64,000 nt of DNA from Paracyclopina nana (Eukaryota > Arthropoda > Copepoda > Cyclopoida > Cyclopettidae). How positions within the stretch are numbered: position 1 is the stretch's first letter; every line of letters begins with the position of its first letter. The notes under the pieces are model-generated. The model saw only the letters and a list, made by a program, of their open reading frames with translations, made no database searches and was not told the DNA's origin. The translations under genes and the position numbers were made by a program. Positions 54,850-64,000 of this stretch are shown one piece after another. The stretch lies in assembly GCA_019096065.1 (NCBI GenBank), contig JAGUCH010000004.1, positions 372,001 to 436,000 on the forward strand, written 5' to 3'.

Positions 54850-56218
54850 ATGGCAGCTTTTGCAGCGGCCCTCAGATGCAGGTCTTTGGCCTTTGCAAGG
54901 GCTGGCAAGGCTCATGGCGTTTTCAAAGTGAGTCAACGGCCAATTTCGATAGGATGTGCAAAATGGCAACAGAGCAGCGAAGGGAGCCTACCTCCGTTCA
55001 ACCCTGAGGAAAATGACAGGCTCATCTACGAGGGTATCTTGAGCACCCAAATCAAATTGGTCAAGGGCTTCAGCTTGATGACATCAATCATTGGCCTTTC
55101 GTGCCAGCCAGTGCTGCTCATGCAAATGCAACAAAGCAATGCCAACTTGGCCATCATGGCTGGTGCTGGAGCCTTCCTGTCCTTCTTCACATTCGCCACT
55201 CCAATTTTGATCCACTGGGTGAGCAAGAAGTATGTCACTGAACTGAACTACGACAAAGTGACTGACACGTACACCGCAATTACCTACAGTCTGTTCTTGA
55301 GGAAAAAAGAGGTATGACAAAGTTCAAATAGCTTGCTGAGGTGTTTGGTTGATGTCAAGTGACTAATATCACATGATTTTTAGTGCAAAAAAGGGGCATT
55401 TTCTGTTTCTTGAGTGTCAATTTGCTGTAACAGTTTCATTTGGCAAAATGTCTGATGTGAACATCTTTGAGAAGAAAATCACAAAAAGTGGAAAAAGTAC
55501 TTGTGCCATAAAGTATTTTGTTAACATTCCTGTTTATAACTTTGTCTATGAGAAGAAAATCACAAAAAGTGGAAAAAGTACTGGTGCCATAAAGTATTTT
55601 GTTTCACTGTCAGTGCCACCCTACACTTTTAAAATGAAAAAGGATGCAAAAAAAGTGCATGACAAGCTAAGTTTAGCTGCAATGAATGTGCAAAAATTGA
55701 GTTTTATACTCGCACTTTCAAAAGTTTTCCAAATTTGTGAACACTTATTTTTTTTATCCAAAGCGATCAAATAATTTTCAGATGGGTGCCTTATACAAGG
55801 GGTGCCAATAGTGTTATAAAGTGCCTTTTATTAAAGTGCTTTTATTGTATGGTGCCTTTTATTAAAGTGCTTTTATTGTATGGTGCCTTATATAGTAGTG
55901 CCAACTTATGTAGGTGCCTTTCCCCAAAAGTGCCTTTTACCAGTATACCCGAACAATGTGGCATTCATGATGATGTTGTTTCACTTTTGCTTTTAGGTTA
56001 CTTTCAAACTCAACGATGTCCAAGTCCCAGACATCCCTGGCATGTTCACCACCTTTCGAGCCAAAAATGTCCCACTTTTCGTGGACGGCAGCCAGTTCTA
56101 CAACCCTGAACACTTTGGCAAAATCATGGGCTACGACAAGCCAATCAATCTCAGATGGGACACTGAAAACGACATGACCGAGGCCGAGTCGAAAAAACTG
56201 CGCGAAAAGAAAGAGTAA
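54850..56218 (+). CDS. TMEM70: TMEM70 homologue, mitochondrial ATP synthase assembly factor
   Basis: Exons 54850-55311 and 55997-56218, phase 0, 227 aa. TMEM70 helps assemble the c-ring of mitochondrial ATP synthase. It has a basic, Ala/Arg-rich presequence (MAAFAAALRCRSLAFARAGK), then 'DRLIYEGILSTQIKLVKGFS', two membrane helices ('SLMTSIIGLSCQPVLLM' and 'LAIMAGAGAFLSFFTFATP') and the matrix tail 'TVTYNLFLRKK'-like ending 'NVPLFVDGSQFYNPEHFGKI'. Length is near the human protein (260 aa). Its C-terminal exon is copied twice downstream. The 685-bp intron carries small tandem repeats. Confidence 0.85.
55445..55930. repeat. Short tandem repeats in TMEM70 intron
   Basis: A unit of about 84 bp ('gagaagaaaatcacaaaaag', 'tggaaaaagtact', 'gccataaagtattttgtt') occurs twice (55470 and 55551). 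Further on, a 40-bp unit 'ggtgccttttattaaagtgc' plus 'ttttattgtat' is repeated at about 55826 and 55849, with 'gtgcc' recurring to 55935. Non-coding. Confidence 0.75.
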
Positions 56219-57000
56219 ATTATAGGTGTACCATTTCTCAAGCTTTGGTATTGCCATCATCATTGTCATCGTCTTATAAAGAATGTTTGAAGGACATGTT
56301 CCCTTTTATCTTCAGATTCCATGCTAGTGCTTTGAGTTTAGACATTAGCCTCATGGTTGGATTTTAGTCGTGAAACAATGGATTATTGCATGAGGTCAAT
56401 GTGCTGACCTCAAAAAGGGTATACTGGTTCTGTTCAAAGTCTTCCGCAAAATGTCCCACTTATCATGTGTCGTGAGTAACAACAAGGTATGCAACCCTGA
56501 ACGCTTTGGCTAAATCATGGACTACGACAAGCCAATCTATATCGGATGGGTCCCTGACAACAACATGACCGAGGCTGAATAAAAAAAAACTGTGCGAAGA
56601 GAAAGAGTAAAATACAGGTGTACCATTGTCATCATCGTAGTCATCGCCTTATGAAGAATGTTTGAAGGACATGTTCCCTTTTATCTTCAGATTCCATGCT
56701 AGTGCTTTGAGTTTAGACATTAGCCTCATGGTTGGATTTTAGTCGTGAAACAATGGATTATTGCATGAGGTCAATGTGCTGACCTCAAAAAGGGTATACT
56801 GGTTCTGTTCAAAGTCTTCCGCAAAATGTCCCACTTATCATGCGTTGTGAGTAACAACAAGTTCGACAACCCTGAACACTTTTGCAAAATCATGGGCTAT
56901 GACAAGCCAATCAATCTCAGATGGGACACTGAAAACGACATGACCGAGGCAGAGTCGAAAAAATTGCGCGAAAAGAAAGAGTAAAATACAGGTGTACCAT
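56219..57000. repeat. Tandem copies of the TMEM70/Myb-SANT 3' junction
   Basis: Two units of about 380 bp. Each has a TMEM70 C-terminal piece (56440-56610 and 56815-56985, like 56060-56218, with 'ggctacgacaagccaatcaa' and 'gaaaagaaagagtaaa'). Each also has an antisense piece of the neighbouring gene's 3' end (56282-56425 and 56660-56800, like 57070-57240). The first unit is more mutated: its stop is created early and lengthened A-runs break the frame. They are dead duplicates. Confidence 0.85.
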
Positions 57001-57151
57001 TTCTCAAGCATGGTTGAGATTGTCATCATCATAATCGTCATCATCATCATCGTCATCCTCGGCTGTATACACAATGCGCGTAGGAAATGTTCCTTTCACG
57101 TCTTCGTCATCTTCCATGCCAGATTTGATCCTTTCAATTTCGGCCTCGGCC

Positions 57152-58169
57152 TCATGCTTGGCTTTTTAGCAGGGCATGCAGTGCATTGTTGCATGTGGCC
57201 ATTGTGCTGGCAAACACCTCAAAAAGAGCTTTTTGGTGCTGCATGGCTTCTTGACGCCATTGGTCGATGGCAGACTGGCGTCTTTTGAAGCGTTCACTCT
57301 CCATTTTCACATAGCTCTCAGCATATCTTTTTGAAACTCTTGAAACTGCTCCATCATGTCCCCGCTCAATTTCTCCCCGTAGAGCCGACCTTCAGCTACC
57401 GAATCGGAGTCCTTGATGTGGCGGAAATACTCTGCATGCGTCTCAACTCGTCGCTTTTTGGCGTCCTGGATCACTGACGATTTCTGCTGTTCGTTCGCAG
57501 GCTTTTGCGCAGCTCTTTTGCGTTTCCTCTGAAAAGCGGAGATCAAAGTTAAAAAAACAGCATTAGTTAAAAGAAGCATTGCTCACCATCGTGCAGTCGT
57601 TTCTTGGTGATGATTTCAGTGATGTCAGGCTTCTGGCCGAGGATCGAGCGCATCTCGGTGAACTGCATTTCGTCGATGGCGTTGTAGAACTTCATTAGGT
57701 ACTTGACATGCTTCAAATGGGACGGTTGAACGCCTTTGGCTTGGTGCTCCAGGATGAGAGCCTTGACAGCTTCCTCGTCTTCCAAGTCGATGTCGTCAAT
57801 GTGCGGAATTCTCTCCTTGACATATCTGTATTGCGAGCGCAAATTCTTGAGTTTCACTCGGCAAGTCTCCCACGTTTTGTCAATGCCCTCAGCAGCCAAC
57901 GACTTTGCCACTTTTGTAAATGCCTACAGCATAAATAGTGAGTAAATTCTCTTAAAAATTATCGGAGCTCAAAGCTCACTTCTCTGTTGAAGTTGAGAGA
58001 CAAGTCGGTCAAGACGGATTTCTCAGAGACAGAAGGCAATGAAGCGCTTGAGCTCAGTGTCGGTCCAGTTGGGATTTCGACTGCGTTTGTCCATGAAATC
58101 CAGGCCGAATTCATTGCCCAATGCTGGATTGAAGTACACCTTGTTTTCGCCGCCCTCCTTTTCAGCCAT
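57152..58169 (-). pseudogene. Myb/SANT-like DNA-binding gene with frame breaks
   Basis: The start ATG is at 58169 and opens 'MAEKEGGENKVYFNPALGNE', then 'NPNWTDTELKRFIAF' (helix 1 of a Myb/SANT-like domain). The homology continues 'SEKSVLTDLSLNFNRE' only after a +1 shift near 58025. After a splice (57977 to 57925) come 'GIDKTWETCRVKLKNLRSQY' (the trihelix core) and an acidic linker. The next segment, 57562-57310 ('RKRKRAAQKPANEQQ', with an NLS), joins out of phase. The final helix 'MESERFKRRQSAIDQWRQE' to the stop at 57152 is again in another frame. Such Myb/SANT plus C-terminal coiled-coil proteins are often transposon-derived. Either the gene is decaying or the assembly has three indels here; the clean neighbours favour decay. 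Confidence 0.6.
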
Positions 58170-58476
58170 TTCTAAAAATTATAAAAAAGCAAATTTCACC
58201 AATTTTTTGTTTACACTCAAAAATTTAGTGAAGTATCGAAAAAAGTCAATCTGAACCGAATAATCTCACTAGTCGAAATTACAGCATTTTTTCAGGTTTT
58301 TTCTAAGATTGTCAAAATGAAAAATAATGAATGAATGAAAAATAGCATTTTCGGCCAAGATTCATAATATTTAAGCACTTATCATTTTGGAAAGAAAAGT
58401 AGTTCATGCCTTAAATTTGACCACTCACTTTGCCGTCAAATTGGAGCAAAAACAAATAGACAATTTTTTCTGCGAA

Positions 58477-59698
58477 ATGATGGAGGGCGAAAAACCGCCG
58501 CGATATGTCGTTCCCACTAAGCAAATCAAGACAGTCATGGACATGCCCAAATGGGACAAATCTCAGGCATATCAGGTATGATCATCAAGTAATTTTGCCC
58601 TGTTTGAAATCCTTTTAAATTCTTTTAAAAGGAGTACTTGGGCTTCATTCAAACTGTCGGCAGTGCCATCAACGGACGGCGAATTACAGACGAAAAGCTG
58701 GACAAGTCTGAGGCTGTCATGAAAATGGTGGCCATTTTGGATGTATTGAGCTCATGGGTGGATGAGATCAAGCTTGCGGAGCAGCAGCAAAGGTTCGGCA
58801 ATGTGGCTTTCCGGGAGTGGCACTCACGTTTAATCGAAGTAAGTCTATATCATCTCTATTTAATGCACTCATTCCAGTTTTGAATTTCAGAAGGCAGACG
58901 AGTTATTGGCTGATTTGATCGCTGACAAGGAAGCTCTGGCCGAAATCAAAGTCTATCTCTTAGAGAGTTTTGGCAACTCTACGCGGATAGATTATGGCAC
59001 TGGCCATGAAATGGCCTTTGTCATGTTTCTCGCATGCCTCTTCAATGCGAAAGTTTTCGACGTTCACACTGACACGCCTGCAGTTGGCCTCACTGTTTTT
59101 GCCGCCTACATGACTTTGGCCAGAAAGCTCCAAATGACCTACAGAATGGAGCCAGCTGGATCTCAAGGGGTAGTGCAAATATCTCATGATGTACAATACT
59201 TCTATCTATTTCCCATTTTTGTTTTTTTGGCTTCAGGTTTGGTCGTTGGACGATTACCAGTTTGTCAGCTTCATTTGGGGAGCTGCACAGTTCGTCTCAG
59301 ACGAGTGCGTCAGCCCGAACGCCATTTGCGACTATGAGAAGGCAAACGAGCTGAAAAAGGACTACCACTTCTTTGCATGCATTGACTACATCAATCAAGT
59401 GAAAACGGGCCCTTTTGCCGAGCACTCCAACCAACTCTGGAACGTGAGCGCTGTTCCGTCCTGGACCAAGGTGTACGCCGGACTCATCAAGATGTACACT
59501 GCGGAAATCCTGAGCAAGTTCCCAGTGATCCAGCACACATTTTTCGGCTCCATATTTCGCCTGGATCCAGCCCAAAGCTGTGCCAATGCAGCTGGAGGAG
59601 GAGGATCTGGTGGAAGAATGCTGGGGCCAGGCCCAAGGCCCAAATTCAACCCTGCCAACATGCCCCCTCCCCCCTCACTATCCAGGCCAAAAGTTTGA
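58477..59698 (+). CDS. PTPA: PTPA, PP2A phosphatase activator (PPP2R4)
   Basis: Exons 58477-58575, 58632-58838, 58891-59169 and 59237-59698, all phase 0, 348 aa. PTPA is a prolyl isomerase-like chaperone that loads catalytic metals into PP2A. Diagnostic motifs: 'VPTKQIKTVMDMPKWDKS' at the start, 'YLGFIQTVGSAINGRRI', 'FGNSTRIDYGTGHEMAFVMF' (peptide-binding cleft), 'RMEPAGSQGVWSLDDYQFVS' with 'FIWGAAQ', and the nucleotide-contact 'VKTGPFAEHSNQLWNVSAVP'. A Gly-rich and Pro-rich tail follows the domain. Length is normal. The first of two adjacent ATGs is taken as the start. Confidence 0.95.
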
Positions 59699-59732
59699 CT
59701 TCAAAATGTATTGATTTTAAGGAAAATGCAAA

Positions 59733-61671
59733 TTATTCAGGATCTTTGTAGTCTGGTGGGGGAGGTGGAACACACCATCCCATGGGAGGTGGAATGTCCA
59801 CCTCCGCTGAGCTGTCTAATAGTTCACTGGGTAGCACAGGTGGAGGCACCACAAAGGGCCCAGGGGCTGGCAAAATGGCCCCATCACAAGCTGGGCTGAA
59901 TGCACTGTCAAGCTCCTCATTTGAGACTCTGCAGAAAAACAGGGAGTGCACATCATTAGGGCACTCGATGCCATCGTTCCTTTCCATTTTCTTGGCTGAC
60001 AAATCTAGGGAGCAAATCAGCTTCCACCCCAGTTCATTGGCTGCCTTGATCAAATGGATGATCATGGACCTCCCAAGGACTCCGTCATTTTTGCAATCTT
60101 CCCAAGGATCTCCCTGCAAGTTTCAATAGAACTATTTTACATGAGGCGGAGGAATTCCTCCTCGCGTCAGCCAATCAGAGGGCAGGAAAAACGAGTGGCC
60201 ATCTAGCGGCCAACTGGCCAAGCTTTTCACCTGCAAGTTGAACTCTGCACATCCATGGTGGCCACTCTCCACAAACTGGTCCACTCCTTTCATGTAGGTC
60301 TTCTGGATGACCTTTGAAAGCCTCACTTTCTCCATGGTTGGCCAGGAGATGAGCCTGATTTTGTCATCATCATGCAGGGACACACAAGCAAAGGGCACAT
60401 GGAGGGGATTGCACCTGGAGAAGGCAATGACACTCTTGTCTGAGGTTTTCCTCGACACATCAATGCCAGTCACTGGGAACCAGCCCAGGGGGCACAAAGT
60501 CTCCTAAAGAGATCCAGGTTGTCAACACTGAAGTATTTTTTAATCCTGATACACATACCATGATTTTGGCAAAGATCATCCTGGTCTGGACTGATTCTTC
60601 ACCAGAGCAGTGGAAGGGGCTGTCTGGAAACTGGAACTCAAAGGTGCCATAGTATTCATTGGAAGTCAGCTGGATCTTGAAGGTCTCCAGCAGGCCAACC
60701 TCTATGGCCTTGATGACAGCCTCATCCTTGAATCCAATCAGCCTTAACCTGTCATGCCTGTGCAGGCTGAGCATGGCTGTCTTGTAATAGTGAATGGCTT
60801 GCTCGGGGAAGTGGATGAAGAAGAAGGCATCAGTGTTGCCCTTGAGGTTGATGGGGGCCAGGAGCTGCCAGCCCAAATTGGCCATCTTCTCAATGATGGC
60901 CCCGACAAGTTTCCTGGTGGGAGTCGACTCCTCCGAGCTTGAATACCAGGGCATGCCATTCACCTTGATCCTCACAACTTCCTCGTGGCAAATCACTTCA
61001 GTTTTCTCCCTGTCAACGCCCAACTCCCATCCAGCCTCAATGGCCTCCAAAACAGCACCTTTCACTTGAGCATTGTGATGCACCAGGATGATCCTGTCAA
61101 ATCCTCCCGGAGCAACACAGCAAACTTGGCAGGGTTGCCTTCCAGCCTCACTCTTCTTGAATATGATGGTACTCTGAAAATTATATATAAATATTCTATA
61201 TACTATATGCTATAAATATAGTGTTTTAGAATGATGATGAGCCTTACTTGGTCAGTGTGCTTGGACAGGTCGGATGCCAGCATGACATCGTAGCCAGCTA
61301 TGTACATGGCCTGAATAGTGTCACACAGGAAGATTTTGCCCACTGCGGCAGAGTCTTTGTTGCTCGCATCCGAAAATGGGTCACCAGGCAGCTTGAGGAT
61401 GGGTATGAGGTCGATCCATATGCTGCCATCCGGAAAGGAGCTGCCCCAATTCCGCTCATAAATTATCCTTGAAGAAAATCTTGTATTTTCCCCCCTTTTT
61501 TGCCACATATTTCCCCACTTACTTGGTCACCCTTTCCAAAACATCATAAACAGTGCCATCATTGCCATGCAGGATTTTCACCCTGTTTGGCTTCCTCAGG
61601 ATTATGGCAGGATAGCCAATGTCCTCATTGACACACTCCAAGGTTCCTCGGGCACTGTGCTCATTGCCCAT
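59733..61671 (-). CDS. Unknown multi-repeat protein with N-myristoylation signal
   Basis: Minus-strand exons 61671-61523, 61467-61248, 61173-60559, 60503-60141 and 60113-59733, all in phase, 575 aa. 'MGNEHSARG' is a good N-myristoylation start (Gly2, Ser6). About five related units of 100-120 residues follow, each with a 'PW/F..SGEES..TR.L' strand, 'GWxLxxxxxL..K.D..FF' and a 'DRLRLI' style turn: 'MPWYSSSEESTPTRKLVGAI', 'MANLGWQLLAPINLKGNTDA', and 'AANELGWKLICSLDLSAKKM'. The C-terminus is Pro-rich ('VPPPPPDY'). I have not matched it to a named family. It may be a membrane-anchored adaptor. It abuts PTPA tail-to-tail: their stops are only about 34 bp apart. Confidence 0.8.
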
Positions 61672-63075
61672 GTCTGCTCAGGTCTGGTTGAGTGTGTGTT
61701 TGAAAGAAGGCAGCTTTCTTGAGTTGAGAAAGGCACCACTGCTCCAGACTGCTGGCATCACATACATCATCACTTTTCCTCAAGTTCACCAAACCTTGCA
61801 TTGAGGCTGTGAAAAAGGTGGAAAGTCCTTTGTGCCCCACAAAAAAGTCAATATACTGCAATTGAAAAATCATTAATTATGAAAACTATTGCAGAATTTG
61901 AGAGGAATTCAGCAAGCAACTTTAATATTAAATTATTTGATTTTAGAACATGTGAAAATTATTTTATTTTAAATAAAATTATTTGATTTCAGAAAAAAAT
62001 ATTTGAATTCACCTTAAATTATTTGATCACCAATAGAATTATATTATTTTTGGGTAAATTATGAGATTGAAGATTAAATTATATTTTTTTTTTGGCTAGT
62101 TATATTTTTTCTGGTAAAATCATATGGTTTTAAGAAAAATCTTTTGATTTATAAGGTAAAATTATTCGATCTCAAATAAAATAATAAAATTATGTGATGA
62201 TAATTTGATTTTAGATCACATATGTTTGATTATAGATAAAAATATGTTATTTTAGGTAAAAATATGTTATTTTGGGTAAAAATATGTTATTTTAGGTAAA
62301 AATATGTTATTTTAGGTAAAAATATGTTATTTTAGATAACATATGTTATTTTAGATAAAAATGGGTTATTTTAGATAAAAATAGGTTATTTAGGATCAAA
62401 AATTATGTTTTTTTAGATTCAAAAAATATGTGGATTTAAATAATTATATGAAAATTGCCTTCAAAAGTAATGTCCATAATAATAAGAAATATTGATTTTG
62501 AATTTTTATTTATTAAAATGTTGGGATGTATGAAAATATTGCAATGATTTCAGAATCTGCTCTATGAGATCATTCCAATGGTGTAATTATTTATGATCTC
62601 AAACATTGAAGGCAAAATAGATTCTAGAAATACAGAATTGATTCAAAGTTGCTTATCTTGAAACATTGGTAATTATGTATTACTATTACTAATATGCATT
62701 ATTAAAATCATTATTATTTTGTAAATGAAGGTTTTTATTAAAGTGGCAATTATTATGTGGCTCAAATAAAGGTCAATTTTCACCACATAAAAAAATCATT
62801 TGTGAGATCAATGTGATTTCACCTTATATTATCCGAAAATCATCACAGCTCTCAATTATAAACTTAATTTTTAGGAAATTGCTATAAAGTAAACTATTCA
62901 TTCTGAAAATTCGTACTTTATCACTTCACCGCCTTTTAGTGTGTGAAATTTCTCTCTCCTATTCAAAGAGAATTATCCACGCTGCGCTCCTTTGCAGCTT
63001 GACTTCATGTGGAGAGTGAGAGAGAACCGTTTGGCAATTTAGAAATCTCATTTGGAACGGTTCACTTTCCTCATC
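61672..63075. other. AT-rich intergenic region with 20-bp tandem repeats
   Basis: 1.4 kb between divergent genes. 61900-62480 is very AT-rich. A 20-bp motif ('aaaaatatgttattttaggt') repeats about six times at 62236-62345. The block 62930-63060 next to the monooxygenase start is richer in GC and probably holds its promoter. I see no gene. Confidence 0.6.
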
Positions 63076-64000
63076 ATGGCAGTAGTTGAAGAGAGCTTGA
63101 GCAAGATGGAGCTCATGATGACAACTCTGATGAAGCTTTGGCTGGTTTGCCACCAGATTGCTCCCTATGCTGCCCTCCACTTGTCAGTGCCCACAGCTTC
63201 TTTTGCCCTGCAAATTCCAAATGCAAAGTAAGCCAAAATTCCATTCCGGAGATTTGAATTGGGCTTTGCTCACGGAGGCTCTGGTAGTAATGATTATTGC
63301 CGCCAGGAGGAGCTAATGATACCCCAGCTAATAGCAGCGTAAGCTAAGCGGGTAGAAAATTGAATTTCGATCTGTTTCTGTTTCCACCCGCCCCGCTACT
63401 AGCCCCGATCTAAAAATATTGAACCTCCGATCAATTTTAAAAGCATCCAGATTTGATATATTTCAACTACTTCACTAATATTTCAGTCTTCTAATTTTTG
63501 ACAAGCAAGTTTTATTCATGTTCTGTAGTTCTTTTAAGGGCAAATTCAGGTATAATTGCATGCTTTGTATGACAATTTTCCCAAGACAATCATGCTTGAT
63601 ACACAGTTGAGCTTACTGGTAAAGGCAGAAAATCTCTACTTTCTTGACAAAAACGCCAAATATTTCGTTTTTTAAAGTCAAAAAGCCAAATGATAACGAT
63701 TATGCGACGAACTAGTTTAAGCGACTTTGAAAAAGAATCGGAGGTTACTTCTAATGCCATCTTTTTTACATTATTCGGAAAAATGTAACTACACCGTGAG
63801 CAAAGCCCAATTACCATGAAATTTTGGATTTTTCAGGCCAGAAAAGGCCGAGTCCTACCTATGCACTCCAATGAGGCTGGACAAGTCCAACACCTATTAC
63901 ATAGTCGGGTTCGAGCCCACTGCCCACATGGACACTGCCCACCACATGATCCTTTATGGGTGCAAATCTCCAAGCAGACAGGAAGCAGTCTACAATTGTG
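63076..64000 (+). CDS. Phm: Peptidylglycine alpha-hydroxylating monooxygenase (partial, runs off window)
   Basis: Exon 1 is 63076-63227 and exon 2 starts at 63837 (phase 2) and continues past 64000. PHM is the copper enzyme that starts peptide C-terminal amidation in neuropeptide maturation. Visible: an N-terminal hydrophobic signal region ('LWLVCHQIAPYAALHLSV'), then 'YLCTPMRLDKSNTYYIVGFE' and 'HMDTAHHMILYGCKSP', containing the His-His pair of the CuH site. The later CuM motifs lie beyond the window. The intron holds a MITE-like insertion. Confidence 0.9.
63257..63812. mobile_element. MITE-like insertion in Phm intron
   Basis: 19-bp inverted ends 'aattgggctttgctcacgg' (63257-63275) and its reverse complement (63794-63812) match perfectly. 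The 556-bp element lacks coding sequence. The flanking AATT/ATT makes a short target-site duplication hard to define. Confidence 0.7.

Noticed and set aside
62226..62345. Replication origin or telomere-like repeat
   Set aside because: The 20-bp AT-rich repeats lack any telomere or origin consensus; simple-sequence expansion is enough.

Overview
This is nuclear DNA from an animal, most likely an arthropod and perhaps a crustacean. Nearly every gene has several exons with GT-AG introns, many only 35-70 bp long. Signals fit arthropods: a TATA box with a TCAGTC initiator at 684-720, a BAG3/starvin-type co-chaperone, a TRPA-type channel, tandem DEG/ENaC channels and an MBD5/6-type protein. The species cannot be named from the sequence. 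I joined exons by eye using splice sites, reading phase and family conservation. A gene's start and end mark its outer CDS bounds, and exon coordinates are in the evidence.

Layout: 1-2894 is a tandem-repeat flank and a two-domain Cys-rich secreted protein. 3695-12713 is compact: a secreted SETD7-like SET protein (+), a broken 4HBT thioesterase (+), TSR3 (+), CCDC93 (-) and a BAG3/starvin homologue (-). 14248-28243 holds an MBD5/6-type MBD+PWWP protein (+), a four-DOMON cytochrome b561 ferric reductase (+), a TRPA-type channel without ankyrin repeats (-), two small secreted paralogues (+) and a glutaminase homologue with altered active-site residues (-).

29365-37888 is a large non-coding block: about 39 copies of a 160-bp satellite with a 100-bp repeat array on one side and its inverted counterpart on the other. 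After it come an M1 aminopeptidase with a GAMEH motif (+), whose intron carries nested DNA transposons, and two tandem DEG/ENaC channels (+).

49690-61671 is another housekeeping cluster: HTATSF1 (+), an unknown coiled-coil protein (-) whose start overlaps the end of SPOUT1 (-), TMEM70 (+), a frame-broken Myb/SANT-like gene (-), PTPA (+) and an unknown repeat-domain protein with a myristoylation signal (-). The window ends inside a peptidylglycine alpha-hydroxylating monooxygenase gene (+).

The most striking architectural signal is that three convergent gene pairs (TSR3/CCDC93, HTATSF1/unknown, TMEM70/Myb-SANT) each carry decayed tandem copies of their own 3'-3' junction, including the C-terminal codons of the flanking genes. 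The BAG3 homologue has a similar 3'-end copy and the thioesterase a 5'-end copy. The genes do not form one pathway; several act in RNA or ribosome maturation (TSR3, HTATSF1, SPOUT1), others in membrane transport or signalling.
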